DNA from: a virus
Reading direction: 5' to 3' (one strand)
Virus record (IMG/VR): IMGVR_UViG_3300032313_001529
Location: 1-60,901 of that record
Length of the DNA stretch: 60,901 bases
Shown: positions 10,087 to 18,701 of the stretch, piece after piece
Layout: every line of letters begins with the position of its first letter
Position numbering within the stretch: position 1 is the stretch's first letter
The notes under the pieces: generated by a model
What the model saw: the letters and a program-made list of their open reading frames with translations, nothing else
The model's database searches: none
What the model was told of the DNA's origin: nothing
Translations under genes and position numbers: made by a program

Positions 10087-10785
10087 TTAAAAATTATTAA
10101 ATTTTTCATTTTCAGTTTTAAAATCATTTAAGTCATTATTAAAATCAATTAAAATAGATTCTTTAACATCTTTAACAATATCTAAAGGAATCGGCGCTAA
10201 AATTGGCACATTTTTATTAATATTCAAAATTACAGGAGTACCTGTAGGTGGAGTAACTTGAATATTTAAAGAATCTGTCAATAATTTTAAAATATAGTAA
10301 AAGCATAAAGAATTCAAATAATCAAAGTCACTTTTCACAAATTTTTTATTTTGTTCTAATAACTTTTCTTTTATTTTATTATAAAAATTATCATTTAAAA
10401 AACCATTATTCAATGATTGTAAATCGAAAAAACTTTGATTTATTGTAGTTAAACTTGCGATGCTTAATATTTTTGAAAAATAACCTTGGGTTTCATCAAA
10501 GTTTGATATTACAGCCTTAAATACATCACAAAATGACTGTTCATTATTTTCAAATGATGTTATTTTAGATTGAACATATGGATCGTCTGCAGAAAATGAA
10601 AAAGAAATATTAAATGTTTGAAAAATAGGATTTTTAATAATTTCGACACGTTTAATACAGTCAGTAGCAATAAACAAATAATCATTTTCGTTTTTTGTAG
10701 CGAAATTTTGATCAGAAAAAAAAGGTTTTATTATTTCATCAATTATTTTGTTTTTATCATTAAATGAATATTCTTGATTTGACAT
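10087..10785 (-). CDS. Hypothetical baseplate-region protein (232 aa)
   Basis: A complete frame with AAATAGGTT as ribosome-binding site. It has an N-terminal helix (NKIIDEIIKPFFSDQNF), a beta segment (RVEIIKNPIFQTFNISFSF), and a hydrophobic C-terminal region with Pro/Thr-rich turns (VTPPTGTPVILNI, NVPILAPIPLDIV). I recognise no family. Its position between the spike and gp25 genes is where small baseplate wedge or hub proteins (for example gp53- or gp48-like) are often found in myophages, but I see no residue evidence for any of those, so function stays unknown. Confidence 0.65.
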   Translation of the reverse strand: MSNQEYSFNDKNKIIDEIIKPFFSDQNFATKNENDYLFIATDCIKRVEIIKNPIFQTFNISFSFSADDPYVQSKITSFENNEQSFCDVFKAVISNFDETQGYFSKILSIASLTTINQSFFDLQSLNNGFLNDNFYNKIKEKLLEQNKKFVKSDFDYLNSLCFYYILKLLTDSLNIQVTPPTGTPVILNINKNVPILAPIPLDIVKDVKESILIDFNNDLNDFKTENEKFNNF

Positions 10786-10799
10786 TTTTTATAACCTAT

Positions 10800-12512
10800 T
10801 TAATTTGTTTTAACAAGAGTACTTAAGATTTTATTTAATTCTGTTTTTAAAGTTTGAATATTATTCAAAATTTCACCTAAATTATTTACTTCAAAATTAC
10901 GATTATTTTCTTGTTCACCATCTACGTTTGTTCTTTCAAGTAAATTTTCTTCAGGACCTGCAGCTGTCCCTATTGTTGACTTTATTGTTATATTTAACAA
11001 AGGGCCTCGTATATCTGAAGGTTGTGGTGATAATGTAATACCTGCTGGGCCTGCATATTGATGTTGATGTTTGCTTAATTCATCTAATGCTTTACCTATA
11101 TTATAAAACCCTAATGATACTTGATCCATAAATGCTTCTAAACGTTCCTTTAATTGAAATCCTAATATCACAGGTTCAATTGCATCATTGCCTAAATAAA
11201 TATTATTACCTAAACCGTTATTTTGCTCACGCTTTTTATCACCAATTACAATTTTAGGACCATCAATTGAAATAACGCCATCATGTTCAAGTGTAATATA
11301 CGCTAAATCATCATTACCTTCTTTAATTAATTTAATAGAACCAGCAATCTCAGGTTCTAAAAAAACATTACTTAACGTGTTTTCATAATTCCTATTAAAT
11401 ACTGGATTCCTTGCAACAAGTCTAATTTCATCAGATTTACCAATGATAAACCCTCTCTTTTTTGATTTATCTACAACTTTTTGTTTTCCATCTATATCAA
11501 TAGAATAAATTTGAGAATAATTTAATAATTCATCACCATTACATTTTTCTGAAATATATAAACGACTAATATCAGTAAAAAAATCAGCATCACCTTCAGC
11601 TAAATTTTGGTTATTTGATCCAAAATAAAATAGATTATCTTTTGTATTTTCTAAATATCCATTTTCATTATAAATAGAAAACATTGCATTTTTAAATACA
11701 TCAACTGATAATAAGCCTGTATATTCTTTTTGGTTTGAATTTATATAATTTTTCAATTCTTTATTAGTTAGTAAAGAATGTGTTATTCCGCATCTACCTG
11801 CGACTATATCAATTGTTCCACTATTAGATTCAATACCAGAAAAAGCATTTGTTGAACCATACTTTTCTAATAAATTATTTGATGATTTTCTAATATTATT
11901 TGTTCCTAATTTTATTAATGTATTATTAGAACCTTGTATAACATAATCGCCAGGATTTTTTGTAAATCTAGGAATACTTTCTTTTAACCAATTTCCTGTA
12001 ATATCAAATTTTATTTTACTTTTTTTATCTATTTTAGATAAAGTAATGTCATTTTGAATATTATATATACTTCTGATTGGCCCATTATTAAATGGAGGTG
12101 CTACAACATTTAATCCAATATTTTGACCTGATTCTTGATTATAATTTTTTAAAAATTTACGATCAGGATGAGTATAATTTACGTCTTCTATAAAATTTAC
12201 ATTATGAATTCTAGATATCCAAAAAAATTCTACACTTCTGTCATTAGAAGAAGCAGAATCTTCATATATCCACACTTCTTCATTTGGTTTAATAGGTAAA
12301 CCCATATGAGAAGAAAAAAACGGGAGTGCTACAAATGCTTCATTAGTACCTGAAAATATAGCTATTATTGAATTTCTAGGTAAATCTTTTATTAATTCCT
12401 TTTTTTTATTTCGGAATGATATATCTTTATTGGGTGTTATTAATTTATCAATAATTTGATTAATACTATTAGGGTGTGTAATAACATCTAATATAATAGC
12501 TCTTCTAAACAT
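10800..12512 (-). CDS. Baseplate hub/central spike protein with OB-fold, gp5-like (570 aa)
   Basis: Residues about 1-120 look like the OB-fold of gp5/VgrG-type spikes: RAIILDVITHPNSI, then NSIIAIFSG, FVALPFFSSHMGLPIKPNEE and VWIYED, with the typical SHxGLP-K-GE-VWV pattern. A long central region follows (YVIQGSNNTLIKLG; SGTIDIVAGR; EKCNGDELL; RGFIIGKSDEIRLVAR). Near residue 400 (YITLEHDGVISIDGPKIVIG) is a strand pattern like the spike stem. The C-terminus has a coiled region with HQHQYAGPAG, whose His pairs could coordinate metal. I infer the membrane-piercing spike or its hub. No lysozyme domain is visible, unlike T4 gp5. Confidence 0.75.
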   Translation of the reverse strand: MFRRAIILDVITHPNSINQIIDKLITPNKDISFRNKKKELIKDLPRNSIIAIFSGTNEAFVALPFFSSHMGLPIKPNEEVWIYEDSASSNDRSVEFFWISRIHNVNFIEDVNYTHPDRKFLKNYNQESGQNIGLNVVAPPFNNGPIRSIYNIQNDITLSKIDKKSKIKFDITGNWLKESIPRFTKNPGDYVIQGSNNTLIKLGTNNIRKSSNNLLEKYGSTNAFSGIESNSGTIDIVAGRCGITHSLLTNKELKNYINSNQKEYTGLLSVDVFKNAMFSIYNENGYLENTKDNLFYFGSNNQNLAEGDADFFTDISRLYISEKCNGDELLNYSQIYSIDIDGKQKVVDKSKKRGFIIGKSDEIRLVARNPVFNRNYENTLSNVFLEPEIAGSIKLIKEGNDDLAYITLEHDGVISIDGPKIVIGDKKREQNNGLGNNIYLGNDAIEPVILGFQLKERLEAFMDQVSLGFYNIGKALDELSKHQHQYAGPAGITLSPQPSDIRGPLLNITIKSTIGTAAGPEENLLERTNVDGEQENNRNFEVNNLGEILNNIQTLKTELNKILSTLVKTN

Positions 12513-12513
12513 A

Positions 12514-12900
12514 TTATCTACCGCTGCTTTGTATCTTTAAAAACAACTCATCCTCTGAAATTTCTTCAGCTTTTTCTTGCTCATGTGCAATTAATTCAGC
12601 TAATTTTAAAATTTGATCATTCGATTTTGACATTCTTTCAATATATTTTGACATAACTTGTCCAACGCTAATATGATCAGATACATCGATATTACCCATA
12701 ACTTGATAACAATCATTAAATAATATTTTTGCTTTTTCTCTATCATCTATAGCGTTTTCATATATTTCTTTCCACAATAGTTTCTTTTTTTCTTCTGTAC
12801 TTGTTAAACCGTCAAGTATTTCAATAAAATTAGATAATTTGTTTTCTTTTTTTGATTGATCATCAAGCTTTTTTGTTAAAATATCAATATCTTTACTCAT
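12514..12900 (-). CDS. Hypothetical helical protein (128 aa)
   Basis: An almost entirely alpha-helical, charged protein with a good ribosome-binding site (AAAGGTAAAAA before ATG), one nucleotide away from the spike gene start. The middle segment (KEIYENAIDDREKAKILFND) and VGQVMSKYIERMSKSNDQIL are amphipathic helices. It ends in a short Gly-Arg tail. I have an impression of similar small proteins next to late sigma factors in marine T4-like phages, but I cannot name a function. Small terminase subunit was considered and is unsupported: no large terminase is adjacent. Confidence 0.65.
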   Translation of the reverse strand: MSKDIDILTKKLDDQSKKENKLSNFIEILDGLTSTEEKKKLLWKEIYENAIDDREKAKILFNDCYQVMGNIDVSDHISVGQVMSKYIERMSKSNDQILKLAELIAHEQEKAEEISEDELFLKIQSSGR

Positions 12901-12909
12901 TTTTTACCT

Positions 12910-13728
12910 TTAAAACAGACTAAATAAATCGTCTTGCATATCTTTATTTATTTGTTTATATAATTTTCTTATAGAAGATAATGCAGAACTTAATTCTGTA
13001 TTATTTAATCCTGATATTTCTCTTAAATATACTAAAACTGCTCTTTTATTTAATAACTCCAAATTATCAATATTTTCAAATACAACGCGAATAGCATCTA
13101 TACATTTTTTTTCTTTAACGTCTGTTAATTTTTCACATAAATGATCAATAATTGCATATACAGTTTGCATTTTCTCTTGATATATCATCATTTCCTCAGG
13201 ATTACCTGTTTCATCAACCATATATGTCGATAAATTTATTTTAGGATATTTCTTTTGACTACTTTTTTCTTCTTTTGGTTGTGTATTTGGTGTATATGTT
13301 TGATTTCCATCATCAATTACAACAGTTCTTTTATGTTGAATATAATTTTTTCTAGATCTTGCAATCAACCAATTTTTTGCGACAACATTAAAATAAGAAA
13401 AAGCTTTTTTACCTTTACCCCCGTCCCATTTTTGAATAGTCTCCCATAAAAAAAACACGCAATCACGCTTCATAGTGTCAAGATCATCATCAAAAGATTT
13501 AAAATTATATACTGATACAAGTTTATCCACCAACATTTCAAATGCAGGCATAATATCATTTAAATAGATTTCCCATTTTTCTTCATTTGTCTGCACATTT
13601 TTATATTCTTCAATCTTCTGTTGTGTATCATTTGAAAAATACTGTTCTTCTTTTTCTTTTTTACTTTTTCTGATTTTTAAATCTTCTTCAGTTATATTTT
13701 CAACTTTAACACTTTTTCTTTTTATCAT
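12910..13728 (-). CDS. gp55: Late-transcription sigma factor, T4 gp55-like (272 aa)
   Basis: Residues 86-135 contain the sigma-70 region-2-like core typical of T4 gp55: RDCVFFLWETIQKWDGGKGK then AFSYFNVVAKNWLIARSRK, with the conserved W-D-x-x-[KR]-G-K-A-[FY]-[ST]-Y-F pattern. A helical C-terminal half (TVYAIIDHLCEKLTDVKEKK; TELSSALSSIRKLYKQIN) may contain the weak downstream helix pair and the hydrophobic tail DDLFSLF. In T4 the gp55 tail, an acidic/hydrophobic C-terminus, contacts the sliding clamp gp45; the DDLFSLF end here is similar in character. It would direct host RNA polymerase to late promoters. It overlaps the membrane-protein gene by 4 nt (ATGA). Confidence 0.85.
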   Translation of the reverse strand: MIKRKSVKVENITEEDLKIRKSKKEKEEQYFSNDTQQKIEEYKNVQTNEEKWEIYLNDIMPAFEMLVDKLVSVYNFKSFDDDLDTMKRDCVFFLWETIQKWDGGKGKKAFSYFNVVAKNWLIARSRKNYIQHKRTVVIDDGNQTYTPNTQPKEEKSSQKKYPKINLSTYMVDETGNPEEMMIYQEKMQTVYAIIDHLCEKLTDVKEKKCIDAIRVVFENIDNLELLNKRAVLVYLREISGLNNTELSSALSSIRKLYKQINKDMQDDLFSLF

Positions 13729-14021
13729 GTTTCCTCATCTTTTATTTCTTCTTCATTCGTAAGTTTTTGAGCAATCTCTAAAATTGAATTCCTAACGCCA
13801 TTTATTTCATACAATACATCACGAACCTCTTTAGAATCATAAAAAATAGGAATACTTAAAATCTCTGAAATTTTTGAATATTTCTCATCTAATACATCTA
13901 AACTATCTTCAATCACATCTTGCATTTTGATTATAATCATCGCAAATTTAACACAAAAGTAAACAAAAATTGATAATAATATCAATAAAAAAACTACAAA
14001 ATATATCACATCATCATCCAT
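13725..14021 (-). CDS. Small single-span membrane protein (98 aa)
   Basis: Residues 4-29 form one strongly hydrophobic span (VIYFVVFLLILLSIFVYFCV), preceded by an acidic N-terminus (MDDD) and followed by a charged helical domain rich in Glu, Lys and Ile (MQDVIEDSLDVLDEKYSKI). The charge pattern suggests the N-terminus outside or in the periplasm and the helical part in the cytoplasm, although with such a short tail this is uncertain. The gene ends with a 4-nt overlap with the late sigma factor. No family recognised. It could be an inner-membrane anchor or a lysis/exclusion accessory protein. Confidence 0.7.
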   Translation of the reverse strand: MDDDVIYFVVFLLILLSIFVYFCVKFAMIIIKMQDVIEDSLDVLDEKYSKISEILSIPIFYDSKEVRDVLYEINGVRNSILEIAQKLTNEEEIKDEET

Positions 14022-14084
14022 ATTATAAAAACATTATTAAAATTTAATAAAATTAAAAAATATGTTAAATTAAAAAAATAAATA

Positions 14085-14927
14085 TTATTTACAATGCTCT
14101 GTATTAAAAAAAGGACACCATTGACACGAAGTTTTATTTTTTAAATATGTCGGATTAACCTTGGTAATACTTTTAATCATAGATCTAACAACTTTCATAG
14201 CCTCTTCCATACTTTTTGGTCCTGAACTTATCGATATCATCTGACATACTTTTTCTATTTTATCTACTTTCTTCAATAACACAAATGCGCATTGTACATC
14301 ACGTGACGTTAAATTATTTTTAAACATCCAAAAATTTTTATACAATAACAATTGCATATGCGTTAAAAAATCCTGTTGCTTTTCCCAGTCCCAACCACGT
14401 GCTGACGCTGTTTTCCAATCTAAAATGTAATATTTCCATTTTCCTTCTGTCTTTTGAGGAATCTTAATAATACAATCAATATATCCTTTAAATTTTAATG
14501 GTAATTCATTCATCTCTTCATATAATAACTCTTCAGCAGATACTGTTTCCCATAAAGGAAAATTTTCATCCATCCATTTAGGTAAAGCATTTATACTATT
14601 TTTTGCCCACAATAACCATTTTTCAAATGCAATATGCTTATAATTCTTATTTTTCTTCTCCTGCTCTTCACGCCATATACCATCAAAACCAACTCTATCC
14701 CACTCTTTTTTTAAATTTTCTTCCATTTCTTGTAATTTCAATTCTTTTGTATTTAAAAAATGTTCAACAGCATCATGTACAATAGATCCATAATATAAAT
14801 GAGGACTCTCCTCAAATACCTCAATTTTATCTAAATACAATAATTTATGCCTCCAAGAACATTCTTTCCACACCTTAACCTCAGAATAAGAAACATGTTC
14901 TTTTAATAAATTAACAGAAATAGACAT
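14085..14927 (-). CDS. Cas4/RecB-family PD-(D/E)XK exonuclease with Fe-S-type cysteines (280 aa)
   Basis: The motif order of PDDEXK_1 nucleases is present: YSEVKVWKECSWRHKLLYLD (residues 14-33), GSIVHDAVEHFL with His51, Asp151 in FKGYIDCI, the catalytic ILDWKTA with Asp170 and Lys172, and the QxxxY-type motif QLLLY at 192-196. Cys23 plus the C-terminal cluster C268-x2-C271-x7-C279 give four cysteines in the Cas4/AddB arrangement that binds a 4Fe-4S cluster. The enzyme likely acts as a 5'-3' or end-processing ssDNA/dsDNA exonuclease in phage recombination or host DNA degradation. It is a stand-alone gene beside the late sigma factor, with no CRISPR genes nearby. Confidence 0.85.
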   Translation of the reverse strand: MSISVNLLKEHVSYSEVKVWKECSWRHKLLYLDKIEVFEESPHLYYGSIVHDAVEHFLNTKELKLQEMEENLKKEWDRVGFDGIWREEQEKKNKNYKHIAFEKWLLWAKNSINALPKWMDENFPLWETVSAEELLYEEMNELPLKFKGYIDCIIKIPQKTEGKWKYYILDWKTASARGWDWEKQQDFLTHMQLLLYKNFWMFKNNLTSRDVQCAFVLLKKVDKIEKVCQMISISSGPKSMEEAMKVVRSMIKSITKVNPTYLKNKTSCQWCPFFNTEHCK

Positions 14928-15001
14928 TTCATAATCAACCTTAAATAAAATTTAGTAAAATATAAATAAATTATAATAAAAATTAAATATTTATACAAAA
15001 A

Positions 15002-16213
15002 TTAATAAAAAGGGTGAGTAATAGATGAAAAAGTGCAGCCAGTATTTGTTACTGTTTTTCCTAATCCACTACTATCAGTAACTAAATTTGAAGAATCACT
15101 GACATTTAATAATAAATGTGTATCAGCAACTGGCGAAATAGAATTATAGTTAGGAGTAAAAGTTGATGTATATAATGCCGTACCTTTTACCCAATGAAAG
15201 CCTTTTAAATTTCCGCCAAATGCTGCATTAGTAGTCAATGATTGTTCATTACCAATTCTTAAATTATTAGTTGTATCATTAAAATCATAAGATGATGTTA
15301 AATTAGAACCTAATTGCGTACCATTTTTAAAAACCCTTATTGTAGTCCCAGAACGTGTTACAGCAAAATGTGTAAATACATTTTTATAAGTTCCTACACT
15401 GCCAAAACTATTCGCAGCACCATTAATCCATAAGTAAAAAGTGCCACCTTCTATCGAAACTCCAAACGTTGCAGTAGGATATGTACCATATGAAAAAACT
15501 CTAGGCGCACCATTTGAATCTGTTTGATATTGCCACCATTCTACTGTAAAATCACCTGTCCTAAATGATAATTGATTATCATCTACAGGTAATGTTAAAT
15601 AAGTAGAAGTTGTGCCAGCAAATAAAATGCTACCATTTACAGGTACTATATTTTGTGTAACAGCTTTTATAACATGCCAAACTTCAGCTGTTGAATTAGC
15701 TGTACCATCAACATTATAACCGTATGTATACATTAATCTAACGCATTGTTGATTTGTTGAAGATAAAACATAGTTTTTATTTGTTGTTGAATTAATGCCT
15801 CTTACTTGATTCGCAGAATCGGCTGGCACTGTTAATGTTACAGTACCTGTACCTGTCTTTTTAAACATTAATTCAATTGCATTGTTAGAAAACGGTGTTG
15901 AAGAAGAACCATTTCCTGAAGGTAATGTGATTGTAATATTATTTGTTGAATTATTTACAAGATAATAATTATTATATCCTGCATAAAAATTAGTGACTGT
16001 CGATCCTAAGGCTGTTGTTGTTGTAATAATATTAGGTTGTCTTATTGAACCGCCACTATTGCCTAGCGAATAAAATGATTGAACAGTGCTACTTGATACA
16101 ATATAAAATGGTATTCTATTACTTCGTTTTGTACTATTACTTAATAAAGCCTGTAAAGTACTACCACTTGTTAGCCATAGTCCGCTTGATGTTATATTAC
16201 CTGTGTAAGTCAT
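15002..16213 (-). CDS. Tail-fibre/receptor-binding protein with C-terminal LamG lectin domain (403 aa)
   Basis: Residues about 85-190 carry the recurrent beta module of this window (YYLVNNS, NITITLPSG, KKTGTGTVTLTVP, RGINSTTNK, AEVWHVIK). Residues about 195-400 form a LamG/concanavalin-like lectin domain: SILFAGTTSTYLTLP, FTVEWWQYQ, FTHFAVTRSG, IRVFKNGTQLGS, FKGFHWVKGTALYT-like GFHWVKGTALY. The lectin end suggests polysaccharide binding at the fibre tip. It has a strong AGGAG ribosome-binding site. Its module is close to that of the next gene (16,232-16,750), including a 28-nt exact repeat, so one arose by duplication of the other. Confidence 0.8.
   Translation of the reverse strand: MTYTGNITSSGLWLTSGSTLQALLSNSTKRSNRIPFYIVSSSTVQSFYSLGNSGGSIRQPNIITTTTALGSTVTNFYAGYNNYYLVNNSTNNITITLPSGNGSSSTPFSNNAIELMFKKTGTGTVTLTVPADSANQVRGINSTTNKNYVLSSTNQQCVRLMYTYGYNVDGTANSTAEVWHVIKAVTQNIVPVNGSILFAGTTSTYLTLPVDDNQLSFRTGDFTVEWWQYQTDSNGAPRVFSYGTYPTATFGVSIEGGTFYLWINGAANSFGSVGTYKNVFTHFAVTRSGTTIRVFKNGTQLGSNLTSSYDFNDTTNNLRIGNEQSLTTNAAFGGNLKGFHWVKGTALYTSTFTPNYNSISPVADTHLLLNVSDSSNLVTDSSGLGKTVTNTGCTFSSITHPFY
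15775..15802. repeat. 28-nt exact repeat, copy 1 (partner 16,342-16,369)
   Basis: Identical to 16,342-16,369; both code for RGINSTTNK of the beta module in two adjacent fibre genes. Indicates recent duplication or recombination between them. Confidence 0.9.
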
Positions 16214-16231
16214 AAATATCTCCTAAACATT

Positions 16232-16750
16232 TTAAAATGTATACCAAATTTCTGCTGTTGAATCAACGCTCCCAGAACTATTGTACCCATACGAATAAAT
16301 TAATGTAATTGTCTGTTCAGTTGAAGCTGACAATGTATAACTTTTATTTGTTGTTGAATTAATGCCTCTAATCCTTGTACCTATTGTATCTGCTGGCGTT
16401 TGAATTGTTAATGTACCAGTACCTGTTTTTTTAATATTTAGATGAAAAGTACATGCACCTGGCCAAGTACCTGTATCAGTAAAATATCCTAATGGTAATG
16501 TTAAAACCCAATTACTAGAGTTATTATTTACAATAATATAATTAGCATAATCTGCTGTATAATTAGTTATTGTATTACCTAAAACAGTATTGTTTGAATT
16601 AACATATGTAGTTGTTAAAGATGTAGATACTAATAAATCAAGTCCATTATATGTAGGACCAGCTGCCCAATAAAAGCTAGGTCTTTGCCCATATCTTGCT
16701 GTTGGTGATGTTATATCTTTTGGCATAACTAAATTTGAATAATATGTCAT
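16232..16750 (-). CDS. Short fibre protein, paralogue of the beta module (172 aa)
   Basis: The protein consists of a short N-terminal region (MTYYSNLVMPKDI, TARYGQRPSFYWAAG) and a single copy of the recurring beta module (YIIVNNNSSNWVLTLP, NIKKTGTGTLTIQTPAD, IRGINSTTNKSYTLS, TAEIWYTF). It aligns with residues about 85-190 of the neighbouring 403-aa fibre but lacks the LamG tip. The ribosome-binding site is AAAGGAG, the best match to the 16S tail in this region. It may be a fibre-tip adaptor or a truncated receptor-binding alternative. Confidence 0.75.
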   Translation of the reverse strand: MTYYSNLVMPKDITSPTARYGQRPSFYWAAGPTYNGLDLLVSTSLTTTYVNSNNTVLGNTITNYTADYANYIIVNNNSSNWVLTLPLGYFTDTGTWPGACTFHLNIKKTGTGTLTIQTPADTIGTRIRGINSTTNKSYTLSASTEQTITLIYSYGYNSSGSVDSTAEIWYTF

Positions 16751-16777
16751 TTATTTCTCCTTTTTAAAATATATATT

Positions 16778-17320
16778 TTATACTACATCCCATCCTGATG
16801 CGTGTCCTATTAGTGTCCAAGATTGTCCTATTGCATTTAATGTTAACATTGTTCCACTTGAAATGCCTATTAATGTCGATGAATCTAAAAAAATTTGATT
16901 TGTAGGTGTTGCAATATTAACAGTTCCTGTTGAACATCGTTTAATATCTACTCTATAACCAGCAGATGCTGAACCATTTGGTAATGTAATTGTAATAGTT
17001 GATGTATTTGTACATCTAATTAAAGTAAGTGGAGATGACAGTGTAATACTTGATGTTGTTGAAACTGTTTGAATATTAGTTGTTGAACTACTTCCACCCG
17101 CTCCTGCAACTGCTGTTGTTACATATGCAGTTGTTGCAACTTTTGTTGAATTATCATTCGATGCTTGTGTAGTAGCTGTTGCAGAAGAACCTAACGCTAT
17201 ACTACCAGATATTGTTGTTGTACCACTTAAAGTTTTATTACCTGTAATAGTTTGTATGCCTGCAATTTCAACTAAATTAGTACTTTTATCTGATATTTGC
17301 TTGACTTTTATTTGTGTCAT
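16778..17320 (-). CDS. Phage tail-fibre-like protein (180 aa)
   Basis: The N-terminus (MTQIKVKQISDKSTNLVEIA) is the short fibre-adaptor start that also begins the next gene (MSQIKGKQIS). It continues with a hydroxylated low-complexity shaft (ITGNKTLSGTTTISGSIALG) and the standard fibre string TKVATTAYVTTAVAGAG, then one beta module (SPLTLIRCTNTSTITITLP, IKRCSTGTVNIATP, QSWTLIGHASGWDVV). The Thr/Ser/Gly/Ala-rich composition differs from the Asn/Ile/Lys-rich background and is typical of trimeric fibre shafts. Confidence 0.8.
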   Translation of the reverse strand: MTQIKVKQISDKSTNLVEIAGIQTITGNKTLSGTTTISGSIALGSSATATTQASNDNSTKVATTAYVTTAVAGAGGSSSTTNIQTVSTTSSITLSSPLTLIRCTNTSTITITLPNGSASAGYRVDIKRCSTGTVNIATPTNQIFLDSSTLIGISSGTMLTLNAIGQSWTLIGHASGWDVV

Positions 17321-17401
17321 TTAAAAAACCTTTATTTATATTACTTGATAATAAATATCATAAATAAAGTTTTAAATTTTTAAAAAAATTAAATTATAAT
17401 A

Positions 17402-18655
17402 TTATTTCATTCCAACAATTGTTACAACATCGCCTGATTCAATTGCAAAACCAGCATTTGTTTCACACCATCTTAAACGTGATGTAGAGGTTAAAGAAGA
17501 ATATGCTTGTTGATCAGCATTTGCAGCGCCATCTGCTGTAAACCAACAATCACCAGACTTATCAGCAAATGATACTATTTGCTTAATGCCATTCACAAAT
17601 ACTTGTACTGTTGCTCCAGCAGCTGGAGTTTGACCAATTGTTAATGTAGTATCTGTACCATTACCTCCACCGCCAGATGCTGTAAGTGAAGAAGATGTTG
17701 TTTCAAAATTAACAAATGATCCAGCGCCAGCTGATACAGATAATTGTCCATTTGTTGCACTTAAACCAGAACCTGCAACAGCTGAAATAAGACTTACAAT
17801 TGTTATTTTTCTAGAACCGTTTGAATCTGATGCATCAATAATAGGAACTGAATCATTTGCAACGCTAACACCTCCTGTTGGTGCAGATAATTCACTTAAT
17901 TCAAGACTAAATGATTGACCTGTTAATAATAAACCATCGCCTGCTGTATAAGCTGTTCCGCCAGAGAATTGTGTAAAACTTAAAGCTGTAGTTCCTAAAG
18001 TAATTGTACCCGTTGTTGACAATACCCAACCTGTTGCAGCATTTGCGCTACCTTGTTCAACAAATGTAAACATACCAGATGTTACTTCACCAGCAGGTGA
18101 ATTATCAGAATCAGCAGCTCGAGTTAATGCAAAATCAGGTGAAGCACCTACGACATAAATACCATTTTGTGAACCAGTACCTTGATTTTTAACAAGAACT
18201 CTATTTCCTTCAACAACTGTTATACCATCAATTTCAAGAGCATTTGAACCATTTAATGTAGGCGTAGCAAGTGTACCAACATCAGCTGTTGTAGCAACCC
18301 TTACACTCTTTTTAACATCAAGACCTGTTGCAACACTATCAACATAAGTTCTAACAGCTTGAACAGTAGGTAACTTTGAATTATCGCCAGAAGGTAATGT
18401 AGTATCAGTGCTATAGACATCTGAATTTAATTTTGCAAGTGTTACAGCTGTATCATTAATTTTGACGCTTGTGATAGCATTATTAGCAATAGTAAGTGCA
18501 CCATTAGCTGCAAGAGTTGCATCTGATGATAATGCAACATAAGCTGGAACGCCATTTGTTGTGACAATTAACTTGCCATTATCCGTGGAGGATGATTCGA
18601 GTTTTGTTAAAGCAACTGTACCTGTAGAGATTTGCTTACCTTTAATTTGAGACAT
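17402..18655 (-). CDS. Tail-fibre protein (417 aa)
   Basis: A textbook phage fibre sequence: SDATLAANGALTIANNAITS (about 45-65), LPTVQAVRTYVDSVATGLDV (95-115), KKSVRVATTADVGTL, then TVVEGNRVLVKNQG and QNGIYVV, the repeated domain found in many T4-like marine-phage fibres. The C-terminal part is Gly/Ser/Ala-rich (SGLSATNGQLSVSAGAGSF; SLTASGGGGNGTDTTLTIG) and ends in a compact beta region (VQVFVNGIKQIV, CWFTADG). Base composition is richer in G+C than the neighbours. The role is a trimeric receptor-binding or connector fibre. Confidence 0.88.
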   Translation of the reverse strand: MSQIKGKQISTGTVALTKLESSSTDNGKLIVTTNGVPAYVALSSDATLAANGALTIANNAITSVKINDTAVTLAKLNSDVYSTDTTLPSGDNSKLPTVQAVRTYVDSVATGLDVKKSVRVATTADVGTLATPTLNGSNALEIDGITVVEGNRVLVKNQGTGSQNGIYVVGASPDFALTRAADSDNSPAGEVTSGMFTFVEQGSANAATGWVLSTTGTITLGTTALSFTQFSGGTAYTAGDGLLLTGQSFSLELSELSAPTGGVSVANDSVPIIDASDSNGSRKITIVSLISAVAGSGLSATNGQLSVSAGAGSFVNFETTSSSLTASGGGGNGTDTTLTIGQTPAAGATVQVFVNGIKQIVSFADKSGDCWFTADGAANADQQAYSSLTSTSRLRWCETNAGFAIESGDVVTIVGMK

Positions 18656-18701
18656 AATTTCATTTCCTTATAATATTATTTTAATTATTATATATATGTT
18701 A

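Noticed and set aside
12514-12900. Small terminase subunit
   Set aside because: Helical and of fitting length, but no DNA-binding motif and no large terminase next to it.
14961-14995. T4-like late promoter TATAAATA on both strands
   Set aside because: Matches occur at 14,961 (plus) and 14,988 (minus), but about two dozen per strand are expected by chance in DNA this AT-rich.
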